This document shows positions 11,152 through 23,223 of a stretch of 64,000 nucleotides of DNA, piece by piece. A program made the position numbers and the translations under genes. The first letter of the stretch is position 1. Every line of letters begins with the position of its first letter. The notes below the pieces were generated by a model. That model worked only from the letters and a program-made list of their open reading frames with translations. It had not been told where the DNA came from and ran no database searches. Source of the DNA: Schizophyllum amplum (taxonomy: Eukaryota > Basidiomycota > Agaricomycetes > Agaricales > Schizophyllaceae); assembly GCA_007026445.1 (NCBI GenBank), contig VDMD01000001.1:3162001-3226000 (forward strand). The letters run 5' to 3'.

Positions 11152-14100
11152 ATGAACCCCTTCCGCTCACCCACTCGCGCCGGCTACGACGCCGTCGAGC
11201 TTGGCCATCCGAGCCGCACCGACAGCCCACAGCCGACACCCAGGACAGCTGGCATGCCCTACGAGTACAGCCTCCCGGGACCCGCGCATCCCCGTCTAAA
11301 TCCCGCCCCCTCGGCCCCTGGCTCGGAGGACACCCATGTTACGTACCCTCCTTACTCCCATACCGCCATGTCCTCCGCGTCGCTGCCTCTCTACGAGGCT
11401 AGGAAAGGCGACGAGCCCGGGCTGCCGTATGCGAGCGACAGCAAGACACCAGGGACGAGCATGCCGCGTCCGCGCATGTCTAGGAGTCCGTCCTGGGACA
11501 TTCTCAACGGTATCAAGCGCTTCGAGAACTCGTACGAAGAGTTTGACTCGCGCAAGGCCACAGAGGACCATCTAGCCTTCGCTGACGGAGACATGCCGCA
11601 GAACAAGGTGCGCAGCGCTTCACATGTTGCGTGGACGATCTCTGACAAACTGCTTGGGCTTACAGTTCGCGCGACTATACAACTACCTCATCAATGTGTC
11701 CATCGTCACCCGTTGGGTCTTGTTCATCGTACCCATGATGGGACTCATTTGGATCCCCGGCATCTTACACTTCACCAGCTTCCCCGACGCTACGGCAAGA
11801 CATGTTTGCACTATCCCCAACCCCCATCTGACGTATATGCTAGGTCTGGAGCGTCAATCTACTTTGGTGGACTGTATGGCTCTCCATCGTCTGGGGAGGC
11901 TGGTGGTCCTCTCTCGCAGGCTCACTTATGCTTCCCGGATTGCTTAGAGCATCTATTGGGGTAGTAGGTGCGTGCGCGAGGCATCCTTCCTGATCATGAT
12001 GGTCTTCAATATATATGCAGCCGTGTCCTCGCGCCGCTATATCGACTGGATGGCCGTGCTACACCGCTATGTCGCTGTATTTGCTTGGACGTTTGCCATC
12101 TGGTGCGTAAATATCTTATCAGTGGTACCCCTCTCATACTCACGAATCACGCAGGATCTCGTGGAACCCTCTCATCGACTCCAGGCAAAGAGACGATGCT
12201 TCTGAGGAATCCCGCGACATCATTGACATGATCGGGAAGCTACTCTTCGGATTCTACCTCTGCGCTGCTCTCCTTGCGTTCGAGAAGTTCAGTATCCAAT
12301 GGATTGCGGGCAAGTTCCACGAGCGCAGCTATGCTGGTACGTGCTTATTCCTGGAGTTGCTTGGTCGCGTCTCATCAGACACTTACAGAGCGAATCGCGG
12401 AACAGAAGTTCACCGTGCGAGCCCTCGTCGTATTGTACAGGCACTCCAGCGACATACCAGGACGTTCAGATACGATGAATGGCGCACGAGAGCGGAGTAA
12501 GGACAAGGTATCTCCATCTGCGCGAATTGCTATGGACTCGTCGTAGCTAACCTAATCTCACAAGGCCAACCCAGCGCGTTTTCTCAAGAAAGCCATCAAG
12601 GGTGTCCGGAATGCCGCGACGACTACAACCACAGCGCTTGGCAACGTTGCCTCGGAAATCGCCGGTAGTTCTGTACTGCAGCCAAACTCCCCTCAGGCGA
12701 TGGTGAAGACGGCACTGGAAAGCGCGAATAAGTCGAGACAGGTGCGTGAAGTGATCATACATGGATTACACATTGGCTCACGCACGCGCACGTCCTCGTA
12801 GCTCGCCCGCCGTATATTCTACTCATTCGCCAGGCCCGGGTCGGACTTCATATTTCTCCAGGACATTCAGCGCCTCTTCCCGGACGACATCGTCGATCGT
12901 GTGTTTTCTATTTTCGACCGGGACGGGAATGGAGACGCCAGTCGGGAGGAGGTTGAGATGGCCCTTATGTGAGTCGTCATTTTCTCTTCCGCAGGCACTC
13001 CAAATACGCGCTATACACCATCAAGCTAATGCGCGCTCAAAGGGACTGTCATCGGGAACAGCTTTCGATCGAGCACTCCATGCAGGATCTTGACAGTGCC
13101 GTCGGTCGTCTCGACAACATTCTCATGTCGTTGTATGTCATCGTCGCGATCCTCATCATCGCCGTCTGCTTGGTATGTCATACACCGCTTGCTTCCCCTT
13201 CCCCTTCTAATACTTCCATCCCACTTCAGGAGGCCCAACTCGTCACCCTCGTCACCTCCGCGGGCACGCTGATTCTTGGCCTTTCCTGGCTCATCGGCTC
13301 CTCGCTCGCCGAGGTGCTGACCAGCATCATCTTCCTCTTCATCAAGCACCCCTTCGATGTCGGCGACCAGGTGCAGATTGAGAAGACGCTGTTCACCGTG
13401 AAGGAGATCCGGTTGCTGAGCACGATCTTCTTGGACGGAAATGGTATATCGGTGCAGGCGCCGAATACCAAGCTGAACGATCTGGTGGGTTTCAAACGTG
13501 CGACGATGGCCAGACTCTAATTCTTGTCGACGCAGTTCCTGTACAACCTACGAAGAAGCCCTCAAATGTCGGAGACATTTGCGTTTGACGTGGCGTACAG
13601 CACGACGTTCGAGCAATTGGAGGATTTGAGGACGAGGATGATTGCCTTCTTGAAGGCCGAGCGGCGAGACTACCTGCCCTCATTTGACGTAAACATCATC
13701 GGTACGTTCGCGTCAGCAATCTGGAGCCACATATCTCATGCGCCTGCAGAATTCCCTGATCAGGAGAAAATGTCGCTGACTGCCGACATCATGTACAAGA
13801 GCGTATCCCAGCAAAGTGGATTGAGAAGTGCGTTATTCACTAATTGCTCTCCTCGTTCGGCCAGCTAACTCTTCCACTCTAGCCAAAAGACGCAACAAGT
13901 GGGTATGCGCGCTCAAAACGACACTCGCCGAGGTTGCCATCTACGGTCCCGGGGGCAACCCAGACAAGCTCGCGTCGCCCAAGCGGTACACGGAGGTGCC
14001 CTGGGATGTGGTCAAGGAGGAGGACCGGAAGAGGGAGGAAACAGAGAAGGCCAAAGTGACGGGCATCCCGGAGCCGGCGGTCCCCTATGCGGGCTGGCAT

Positions 14101-14426
14101 TTGACGGACCGGGAGGTCGAGTTTCACGACCAGATCGCGGATGTGTTTGGGGAGACGGAGGAGGTGGGTAGCGACTGATGTCTCGTCTCATTTGGGCCGC
14201 GTAGGTGGTACGGTGCTGATATGCCCGACAGATGTTCACGTCGTCGTCGATGGGGCCAAGGCGCGGGTACACGGATGACAGCTTACGGCAGCGGAACGTG
14301 CAGATGCCCGCGGAGTCTGCGTCGGGGCCGGTGATGCCAGAGGTAGTCGCGAGCTCTTCGTCTTCGCCGCGGTACCCGCCGGGGATGCCTGCGCCCAACG
14401 AGTCCTTCGAGATGGCGTCGCGCTAA
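11152..14426 (+). CDS. MscS-family mechanosensitive ion channel with EF-hand
   Basis: A multi-exon gene starting MNPFRSPTRAGYDAVEL. The N-terminal 170 residues are Ser/Pro-rich and probably cytosolic. They are followed by hydrophobic segments (INVSIVTRWVLFIVPMMGL and others). A canonical EF-hand loop, DRDGNGDASREE, follows LFPDDIVDRVFSIF. Next come the MscS pore helices (LDNILMSLYVIVAILIIAV, then TLVTSAGTLILGLSWLIGSS) and the beta domain KHPFDVGDQVQIEKTLFTVK. This layout of MscS plus a single EF-hand before the pore is that of fungal Msy1/Msy2, which sit in the ER and help regulate calcium on hypo-osmotic shock in fission yeast. The C-terminal tail after the last intron (about 14231) is Ser/Pro-rich and predicted disordered. 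Exact intron ends between 11,600 and 12,750 were not all resolved. Confidence 0.88.
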
Positions 14427-16035
14427 CGCTGCAGCGCGCCTACATCTGTAGAAAAAACGGACAGGTATTTATCCAGATCTACGGGGCGGGGCATGAGTCC
14501 CTGGCTCAAGTCGTGTACATCAGTGTTCCATCTTGTTGTCCATCGCACTCTTGCATTCATCTATCGCTTAACATCTAGCACGGTACACCCGCATCTTATA
14601 GAACACATATCCCACAACCACTCCCCTATTACTTTGTTGCGCGATCTTATTGCATATCAGAATGCGACTTCCTGCCTATGTCCATCATTAGAAATGAATT
14701 ACTGAATATATCTCATAAACAGGAAGCAACTGGGAAGCAAGCTGAACACAGGCTGGACTCTGAGCTTGAGATGAGCGGTACATGAGATCTCGGTCGGGCC
14801 GTGCTCGGGGATATGTGCCATTCACAAATGGAGAAATCAATATCTCCGATGCTCCCACACTTCTCTTCTGGTCACTGGTGGCAAAGAGCGTCGCAGGGGG
14901 CTCTTTCACGATATGGAGGTGCTGGTTAAAAGTGCTGAAGAGAAGTCAGTCAGGATTTAGAAGCGGTAGATTGTGGGTATAAGTATGGGGAACGCGCAAG
15001 AGATATACCAATAAGCCCAATATAGTAACCGTTCGTGTGATAGACAGCTCTGAGCTGTGTGGCATGCGGAGTACCGCCACAGCAGGGGTCCTGCGCAATA
15101 GTGTCAAGAGACCCCCAACTGTGCGCCTAGGATGCCTTACCACTCATAGCTTTTTGGGCAACTGTGAGCGCTCGGTGTTACAACACGAATGGAGAAAGGC
15201 CATATCGTCCGGCATGTGCTGGAGTCGTCGTGCTCACACGCTCTGCTCACAGGGCCAACTGTTGCTGTCTGATGATGCTGAGCAATTCTCATCGTGGCCT
15301 TGTTCCTCTGATTACCGTTGCTCGCGCTCATCGACCGAGTCGTGGCTGCTTCATTGAGAATGACGGCGATGTGTTCAAACAAGCTCACCTCAGGCGCACC
15401 TCCTTGACGTGGGCAGTCTGCGCATACAAATGCCCTGCTTTGGCCGTCTCTTCCCTGATATCGGTTGCACGAGCAAAGTGTCCGTCGGAGGAGATGTCAT
15501 CAAGTGGGTAGAGCGCTCGCGCAAAGGACATGGATTAGAATATTAGGATACAGGACGGAGAGCGAAATGGCGAAATAGATATCGTGCCGTGCAGCGATAC
15601 AAGTACAGCGCTCGAGGGATGGAGACGATTAGACGACTGGAGCACTTGTATGATTAGAGCATCGAAATGGGGCCCGCGCCGCATGAAAGCGGCCACGAAC
15701 GAGGATTGCGATGGATCGGGATATAATTAGGATAGAAGAGCGGAAGGGATGAGAGCATGATGATGATAAAGATGATGAGCAGGCGCACCAGCCAATGACT
15801 GGCGACCGAATAGATACTGTTAGGGGAAAGGGGAAGGAACAATGGGAAAGCGCGCGACGAGAGCAGCGAGAGCGCGGTCAATAGATAGAGGACGCGATGG
15901 GCGTGGTGGTACAGTGCGTTGGCGTGAGGTCGTCGTGCGATGCATTCGTCTCGGTCGTCGTGCGGTCGTCCGCGCGCGTCGTTATGGTGGCGGGGGGCGG
16001 GTGCAATCAGTGCGTCACCGACGCGATCGGCGCGA
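14427..16035. other. 1.6-kb convergent intergenic region
   Basis: Between the 3' ends of the channel gene (+) and the Cys-rich gene (-). Open frames here are short and unremarkable on both strands; no domain, RNA gene or repeat was recognised. Confidence 0.45.
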
Positions 16036-16453
16036 TCAGCGCTTGCGAGGCGCGCCCTTGCCCTCGTACCAGCTTGAGCAGTGGTCGCACCAGGCGGTCT
16101 CCGTGCGGACGATTTCTTCCACGTCGGGGCCGTAGTACTGCGAATCGGATCAGCGGGGGCGGCGCGAACGCCTCGCGCCGACACGCACCTTGGCGCACGC
16201 GCAGGCCGAGCGGGATCGCCCGCAGGCGTGGTGAGCGGAGTGTCGGCAGTTGGGGCGACCGCAGTCTATGACTTCGATGGTCTTGATCTGGAAGGGGGGG
16301 GGATACATGAGGGGGAGGGAAGACGACGGGTGCCCGAGCACACGCACGGCGACGTAGTGGCCACAGCCCTTCTGAATGCCCTGGCTGGGGGGGAGGTCAG
16401 CGGGGGATGCGCTGGACGGCGGGGGGGACGACGTACGTGCGCGCGTTGCACAT
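16036..16453 (-). CDS. Small Cys-rich protein (84 aa), GCGH / DCGRPNC type
   Basis: Four tiny exons on the minus strand (16453-16437, 16384-16348, 16287-16189, 16137-16036) join in frame to 84 residues. Splice sites are GTACGT..CAG, GTGCGT..CAG and GTGCGT..CAG. The protein starts MCNARTQGIQKGCGHYVA, continues EVIDCGRPNCRHSAHHACG and SACACAK, and ends WCDHCSSWYEGKGAPRKR. Nine Cys and several His are arranged in pairs (CGRPNC, CAC, CDHC), which suggests a small metal-binding fold. I recall similar short uncharacterised fungal proteins that begin MC and carry GCGH and DC..C motifs, but no function is known to me. The gene is too fragmented to stand out as a long open frame. Its start lies about 200 bp from the divergent syntaxin start, so the two probably share a promoter. 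Confidence 0.7.
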
Positions 16454-16659
16454 GGCTCGAGGGGGCGGCGCGGTGAGATCGATGGGGGAGGCGGACGCGC
16501 AGGAGCGGGGAGCTCGTCAAAGAACTGCTGCAGCCGGCCAGCCGCCCGTCGGCTTTAAAGGCGCAGGCACGGAGGCAGCCACGTGCCAGACGGCCTCGGG
16601 CAATGACCTCATCCGGGTTACGACGTCGGACGAACCTACTTACTTCGGCCACGTTTTCC

Positions 16660-18305
16660 ATGTCTTCGCCCACGACCCGCTCGCGCACGCTCTTCTTCCT
16701 TTCCTGCCGCCCCAAGCGCCGGCGCGCGCGTCTCTACGAGGATGACGACGACGACGAGGACGACGACGAGCGCGGGGGACTCATCAAGCGGCGCGCCGTC
16801 GCCGTGGACGTAGACCTCGCGCCGCAGTGGGCAGATCTCGCCGACAACGTCGAGAACCTCCTCGCCGGGATACAGACCAAAAGTGCGCGTCTCTGCTCCC
16901 GTGCTTCAGCGCGTCTCACGCGTCGCAGTCACGACCCTCGACAAGCTTCATGCAAAGCACCTGCTCCCGGCCTTTGCGGACCGGTCCAAGGAAGAGCAGG
17001 ACATTGACCGCCTCACCAGCGAGATCACCGCCGTGCGTCCCCCTATTTCTATTCACAAATCCACGCTAAGCATTTCCATAGGACTTCCGCGCATGTCATT
17101 CTCAAGTAACGCGTGTAGCTCAGCACGCATTCCCCCCAACTGCAGGCCCCTCGCATGCCGCGCGCAATGTCCAACGCGCGTTGGCCGCCAAAGTCCAGAC
17201 GCTGTCCGCGACCTTTCGCAAGAAGCAGCGCAACTATATGCAGAGTCAGTCGCGCCACTTACCATCCTCCGCCCCTCCTGATGCGTCCATACAGAGCTCC
17301 AGGGCCAAGGCCTCTCCGCGTCCGGCATACCTGGTACTCCGCGCTCCCCCGTCTCGCCACGCCTAGGCACTCCTGACCTGGACACCAACGTCGACGATGA
17401 TCTCCGCTTCGCAGTACGTGTCCGCTCCGTCCACTCTATCCCCTTTCCTTGCTCGTCCATATTCCACCCGTCACCCGTCTGACCTCCCTTTAGCGCCAAA
17501 CACAGCAACAAGCATTTGCCTATCAGATGGAGGAGCCGGACCAGGCCCACGCGGAACGGACACGCGAGCTGTCCGACATTGCGCACTCGATAACGCAGCT
17601 GGCCGAGCTGTTTCGCGAGCTGGAGAACCTCGTCATCGACCAGGGGACCTTGCTGGACAGCGTCGAGTATAATATCGAGCAGACGGCCGTGCATATGGAG
17701 GATTCGGTAAAGGAGCTGAATACGGCGGTCACGTAAGTTTACTTCACGAGTCTCTCGTACCTCCTGAGTCTTCCGTTCTTCTCGAGTCTTCCGGTCTTCT
17801 TGAGTCTTCCGGACTTCTTGCGCTCCCGCGAAGAGCGCTTCCATCCAACAGCGACGTCGTCGTCTGGTCCATTCATTCTCTATAACACACCGCTCTTGCG
17901 GCCTTTCTGGGCAACATAGTCGGGGGCTTACTGCTGCCCTCCACCTTCCGATATCTCCGTTCACCATCCGCACTGTCTACTCATTCGTCCTTGTCTCGAC
18001 ATTGGTCTTTGTCTGCCTTCTTCATCGTGATACCTCTGCCCCATGACCTGTATCCACACACCTTGTCCGCCCAACAATCGATCCCACGCTGACACACTCT
18101 CCTCTTCTCCAGATACCAGCGCAACAGCGGCCGACGGGCGTGCATTTTCCTCCTCTTTTTGGCCATCGTCGCCGTCGCCACAGCGCTTGCCGTACGACCA
18201 CGAGGTAGCGGCGACGATGGCGGGATGGGAACACCAGATACGAATGGGACGACAGTTGCGAGCGGGACAGTTGCGAGCGGGACCAGCGTGGGCGAGCCAC
18301 GGTAG
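16660..18305 (+). CDS. TLG2: Tlg2/syntaxin-16-type t-SNARE
   Basis: A multi-exon gene starting MSSPTTRSRTLFFLSCRP. An acidic run (about residues 26-34) is followed by APQWADLADNVENLLAGIQTK and LDKLHAKHLLPAFADRSKEEQDI, the N-terminal Habc pattern of Tlg2/syntaxin 16. Then come NVQRALAAKVQTLSATFRKKQ and the t-SNARE helix (ELSDIAHSITQLAELFRELE onward). Its zero-layer Gln lies in VIDQGTLLDSVEYNIEQ. A single C-terminal membrane anchor (ACIFLLFLAIVAVATALAV) is followed by a luminal tail of about 30 residues, a feature Tlg2 shares. By family it is the Qa-SNARE of endosome-to-TGN fusion. ATG 16660 is chosen because it gives the SRTLFF N-terminus; an in-frame ATG at 16603 would add 19 residues. Confidence 0.87.
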
Positions 18306-19118
18306 CACCCAACTACAGTTGGCTGCAACTGGTCACCTCGAACTCTTCCTATCGGTCGTTATTGCCCATCGCCCATTCGCGCCGACATAGCCCCACGCTT
18401 CGTGCGTGTCTGCTGATTGAACCCGGTGGGACGTCGGCCAGTCCCCCGCGGCCGACGCTCAGATATCAGCATCGCGATCCGACGACGAACGTTATATCGA
18501 CATCGATGCCGGCTCGCGAAGGATGGAATATCGTAGAAGCTGTCACCGGACGCCAGCGTGTCTAGTGGCTACACGTTGCGTATCGTTGTTTTGTACACGC
18601 GTGCGTATCACTTGCTCTGTACGCGCGCAATGTTGTGGTACGCTATGTATATGCAGGCATCTCTGCCGGATTTTCGCGAGTGAGGAATCGGATGCCTTGC
18701 TGTTCAGGTCACGTGTATGTTGAAACTGCTCACGTGCCTGTTCTACGCGCCCTTCACTTGCGTTTATCTTTCATTTTCCTGCATCTCTCCATCGACAGAC
18801 CGCACGGACTTGTATGCGAACCCGTCGATCAAATGAACCTCAGGGGAAGTGGACGTTGTGAGGCGGGGAGCGACAGGTGGGACATTGCCCGTCGTTCACG
18901 CTGATTAGGAGGCGATTTTAGCTGCCAGCTGCATCGTTCCGCATTGACGGCGGGTCGGCACTGTCAGATAGAGCGTACAAGAGGCAGGCGGTCACGAATG
19001 CTGCTTGACGGACGACCCGCGCTTTTTCTCTGCTCACGGTCATCTTCAAGGACAAGGACACTCACGATCCTATCACCTTTCAGCCGCTACTCGTTACTAT
19101 CGACTATCACTATTCGCC
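18306..19118. other. Intergenic, 813 bp
   Basis: 3' flank of the syntaxin gene and promoter of the secreted PL14-like gene. No further structure was recognised. Confidence 0.45.
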
Positions 19119-20418
19119 ATGTCCTCCTCTACGCTCGCCTTTGCGCTCGCAATTCTCGCCCTCGCCCCGCCTACAGCCTGCCAGACGCCGGCCGCCTCGC
19201 TCGCCTCTTTCTACTCACTCACCACAAGTACCGCGTTTCCGTTCCCCACAGCCACGATGTCCCCGGACGACGCGCAGGATCTCCTCACCAGCCGCTGGGG
19301 CCTCATCAAAGGCCGCATACAGGACGGCAACGACACCCTGGCCTTCGTCGACGACCCCTTCCCCGACCAGCCCGCGCCCGGCTCCAGCGAAGATACCTCA
19401 TCCACCTCTGCACCCGTCCTCCGCGTCACATACCCCGCGGGCAGCTTCTCGCACAGCACCGGCGGCGCCCAGTTCATCAACCTCTGGAATAGCACCAACG
19501 CCTCCACCGCGCAATTCTCCGACCTGGACAGCTCGGACATCGGCTTTGGCTCGCTGTTGCTGGAGTACGAGGTCGCGTTCGACGCCGACTTTGACTGGGT
19601 GCAGGGCGGGAAGCTCCCGGGGCTGCGCGGCGGACTGGACTCGACTGGCTGCAGCGGCGGCAGTGAGCCCGGGGTGGCTGCTGGCGACTCCTGCTTCTCG
19701 ACGCGGCTTATGTGGCGAACGGAAGGCGCAGGCGAGGGTACGGCGGGCTTTTTTGTGCGCATATATGCGGTGTACTTATCCGTCGTCGCAGTATATGCAT
19801 ACGCACCAGAAACGGAAAGCCTGTGCGAGCAGGACGACATCATTTGCAACGATGATTATGGCGTGAGCATGGGGCGTGGCAGGTTTGGTTTCCAAGCGGG
19901 GCGGTACGTTGGAAGATGCGCGGCCGGCTAGCTAGCACTCATCGCCTCGCAGGTGGAACCGCATCGCAATGCTGGTGCAGTTGAACAGCCCGGCGAGCGC
20001 CTCGAACGGGAATATTGAATTGTAGTACGTGTCCAGACTCGCTTGTGTCCCTGTGTCGACTCTGACCAACTCTCCATAGCTACAACGGCCAGCCAGTGGT
20101 CACGCAGCAGAACCTACGACTCCGCGCCACATCCGCCGTATCAGCAAACGGGCTATTCTTCTCGTATGTCTTGCTGTATTGCGATGCTCTACTCACCGTA
20201 CTGATTTTCTTCCCAGTACCTTCTTCGGAGGCTCCGACGAGAGCTGGGCGACACCCAACACCACGCATACGTACTTCCGGAACATGCGGATGTGGGGGTC
20301 GGTGGAAGCGTCGAACTCGACGGGGTCGGTCAACCGCGCGAGCAGGAATGGCGGTCCTGACGTGCTTGCTGTGATGTTGGCGATGGGGCTGGCAGTGGCA
20401 GCAGCGTGGGTACTATGA
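19119..20418 (+). CDS. Secreted, probably GPI-anchored polysaccharide lyase family 14-like protein
   Basis: Starts MSSSTLAFALAILALAPPTACQ, a clear signal peptide. The mature part shows FPFPTATMSPDDAQDLLTSRW, VLRVTYPAGSFSHSTGGAQF, LEYEVAFDADFDWVQGGKLPG, a Cys-containing loop and RWNRIAMLVQLNSP, then YYNGQPVV and TFFGGSDESWATP. These strings match the jelly-roll fold of PL14 alginate/glucuronan lyase-like proteins common in basidiomycetes; QGGKLPGLRGG and TFFGGSD are the most characteristic. Introns begin near 19735, 19902, 20023 and 20163. The last 20 residues (VLAVMLAMGLAVAAAWVL) are hydrophobic after a Ser/Asn-rich stretch, as in a GPI attachment signal, so it is probably a cell-surface enzyme acting on glucuronan or similar wall polymers. 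The substrate is inferred only. Confidence 0.8.
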
Positions 20419-21053
20419 GGAACGATTAGACTCAGGTACTCAGGCCTCAGGCGCAGGCGCGATAAACCTATTTCTGTTGAGAATTCGGTTACTTTGAAAT
20501 CATGGAAGATGTCAGTATCGACGAGGCAATTGCTGGACCAGCTTCGGACTCGAGTTCGAAATATGGGCGTCACAAAGAGAACGGAGCGTCGTCGATTGCT
20601 TATATACCCACATACCTGTGCCGGTTCTATGTTGGAAGAGCTCCTTGTGACGCTCTTTGCCACATAAGAGAAGTGTGAGAGCATCGGAGATAACAGTTTC
20701 TCCATTTGTGAACGGTATCGCCGAGCTCGTACGGGACTCCCAAGGTCAACCAGTCGGTCATGTTCAGCTAGGCTCCAGCATTCCCGAAACCTAATGCATG
20801 TTTATGACTTCGGGTATTTGTCGTGGTCGTACATTGGCAGTCGTAAAGAGTAGTATGTGTGGTCTACAGCTATGTGTCGATGCCATATTCGTGCATATCC
20901 AAGGCATAAGTAATAAGTATAATACATAGACGTCGGCTTCAAGTGGGAGAGCGCACGTAGCCGGAGGTCCTATGGCAATACGGACGTACAGCGCAGGCTC
21001 CCATCATATCACCACGTTTCTCATATCCCACATCAGAGGCGGAGAATTGCGCT
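20419..21053. other. Convergent intergenic region, 635 bp
   Basis: Between the 3' ends of the PL14-like gene (+) and the membrane-protein gene (-). Minus-strand open frames near 20193-20705 overlap the end of the PL14-like gene and look like shadows. Confidence 0.45.
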
Positions 21054-22613
21054 TTACCACGACTCCGAACCTGGCTTGCCTTTCCTCGTGGAAATCGAAT
21101 CATCCCCTACATCTTCTCCGTCGCGGTGTGTGACGGTCTCAAGCCGGATTGCGACGTCAATCGTGCCAGTAGTGTCGATGCGGTCGCTGCGGTTGCCGGA
21201 GGCCCATCGATCTCGAGTGTGGCTGCGCGGGCCTGACGTGCCAGCGCTCGGCGGCTCGCCGTCACTCGTGTTGCCGTGCGCCTTGCCTTCAGAGACACGG
21301 ATGATGATGAAAGAGAACTGCAAGGTGATACGATATAAACGCGCGGGCTGAAGATCAGAGATGTCGTGCGACGCACCACGATGCCAATAATCGGCGTCTC
21401 GATGTCGATGCATATAAAGTTGAGCAAGGAGTCGGTGGCGAGGAAGATTATGTGCATGACGAGAACGACGGTGTAGAATGCAGCGGACTCGAGAAGGACG
21501 GTGACGAGGCTGTTGACCGTGTCTCGCGCGTCGCCGCTGAGGAAATGCACTTTGCGGCGCACCCACCAAATGCGGCCAGCGATGAGCACTGTGTTTAGTA
21601 TGCTCAGCAGAGGGGCCAACGAAGGAGTGTTGAAATGCCAAAGTAGATGGAGAGGTAGAGCTTCTTAAGAAACTCACCAGTAGACATTAGGTTGATGACC
21701 AGGGTACAGACGCAGAACATGACATTGGACAACAACAGCTGGCCTTCAAAGGGATCCGCACCCTCGCCGTATTTGGACGCAGTGTCCAAGAAGAAGATGC
21801 CGAGAGCTGTACGTCGTATACAGTATCGAGCGTGTGATGATAAGGAAGGAGGTTTACCAAGACGTAGTCATTGGATGTCAATGACGCCCAGGTCGCGGAA
21901 TAGATCTTGACATTGAGCGCATCATTCATGAACAAGGATAAGCACATGACGCACCAATGCCTGCAAGCCACCCCATGAGCGGACAGGCTATGGCAAGATA
22001 ATTGAAACGCCAGACGGCAGAGACGCGGTATATCTGCAGGATGCGTGAGCACCAGCGCGGAGAGGATGTCCGAGTGAGATGTATCTGATAAAGGACTGAC
22101 AATGAACGCGTCCGAGACCAATATCGCGAGTACCCAGCACACATTGGTGACCATCGCGGTTTGGTCATTGATAGGTCCCTGGTCGATGTTCCCGTCCGGT
22201 TCTTGGTGATAGCGCAGGCCATCTAGTGTGCGCACGAGCACAGTGATACAGCGCTAACATATGTGCGAGGAAAGAGGAAGAGAAGGGGTGAAGAAGAAGT
22301 GATTGAGGGATGAATGGCAATGCAGGGAATGCGTCAATATGAAGCAGGTTACGAGCGGATTGTGACGTACGATGAAGGTCAGGACCAATAGGACGACGTG
22401 CGTGCAGACGAGATACAAGTGCGTCCGCCGGTGTCGCCGCCGCCGGGACCAGAGAATGCGCGAGCACTCATATGCGACCGCGAGGTAGACTCCTGCGTAA
22501 CGGGAAAATCAGGCGCAGCTACGCATTTTAGGTTGGGAATACGCACCGAAAAAGAATGTGGAGAGGAACGCGGCGATGAAGACTGCATCCACATCTCTCA
22601 AGGGCGTGCTCAT
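21054..22613 (-). CDS. Multi-span (about seven TM) membrane protein of an agaricomycete family
   Basis: A minus-strand multi-exon gene. It starts MSTPLRDVDAVFIAAFLSTF, followed by GVYLAVAYECSRILW, HLYLVCTHVVLLVLTFI, AMVTNVCWVLAILVSDAFI, YRVSAVWRFNYLAIACPLM, LLLSNVMFCVCTLVINLMST, GRIWWVRRKVHF, ESAAFYTVVLVMHIIFLATD and a last membrane segment reaching FSFIIIRVSEGK. The tail is cytosolic, charged and Ser/Thr-rich, ending GKPGSESW. About seven hydrophobic stretches with short loops are typical of the large, expanded receptor-like membrane protein families in mushrooms, whose role is unknown. The splice joining ETPIIGIV to FSFIIIRV (acceptor TTGCAG) was confirmed by phase. No ligand or signalling partner can be inferred from the sequence or from the neighbours. 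Confidence 0.75.
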
Positions 22614-23223
22614 AACCAGCGCGAGCTAGTCGCGGACGGAGGGGTAGGGGAGGGGGACAGGGGGCGGCTGGAGGAGGAGGTGCAAGGCCGGGAAAGTCTA
22701 CCTCGAACGATCGCATTGGTTTATATAGGCTATCGTCGCAACGCGCCTTGAATCTGGCGCCCGGCCACCGAATGATGGGAGCGGCGGGGAAGATAGCTTC
22801 ACAATCAGGGCGAGACAGGACAACCTGAGAATGGAGGCCTCTCGCTTATGACGAATGAAGACAGAAAACCATCGATGAACGCGGCCAAGCGCGATCGGGT
22901 GAGGTAGAAGAGTGAGTTGCTCCTGCTGAGAACTCAGAAGGAGCTCAACCGCGCGAAAAGCAGGCGCCTTCCATTTTCTCAATCCCACTGATTGTGGCGT
23001 TGACGCGGACCGAAGCATAAGCATGGACGCACCTCATTCGTCGTTCGAGACGATCTGTCACAGACAATCGAACAAGTCTGCAAACCAACTCTGACCCATC
23101 GGCGAGCGGCCGAAGGCCAAGCGCGCTTTCCTGATACAGATCTAAAGTACAATCCAACTTTTGGCCAGACCTGTAAGTAACATCAACCAATCGAATACAC
23201 CCTCTTCGGGTCGTACCTCTTGA
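22614..23223. other. Intergenic, 610 bp
   Basis: Promoter of the multi-span protein gene and 3' flank of RPB3, both on the minus strand. Nothing else was recognised. Confidence 0.45.

Noticed and set aside
17053..17973. 306-codon open frame on the minus strand
   Set aside because: It lies opposite the syntaxin exons and introns, has biased low-complexity repeats and no domain; a shadow of a GC-rich gene.
19141..19866. 241-codon Pro/Arg/Ser-rich frame overlapping the PL14-like gene
   Set aside because: Shifted-frame shadow; the true frame has a signal peptide and family motifs.
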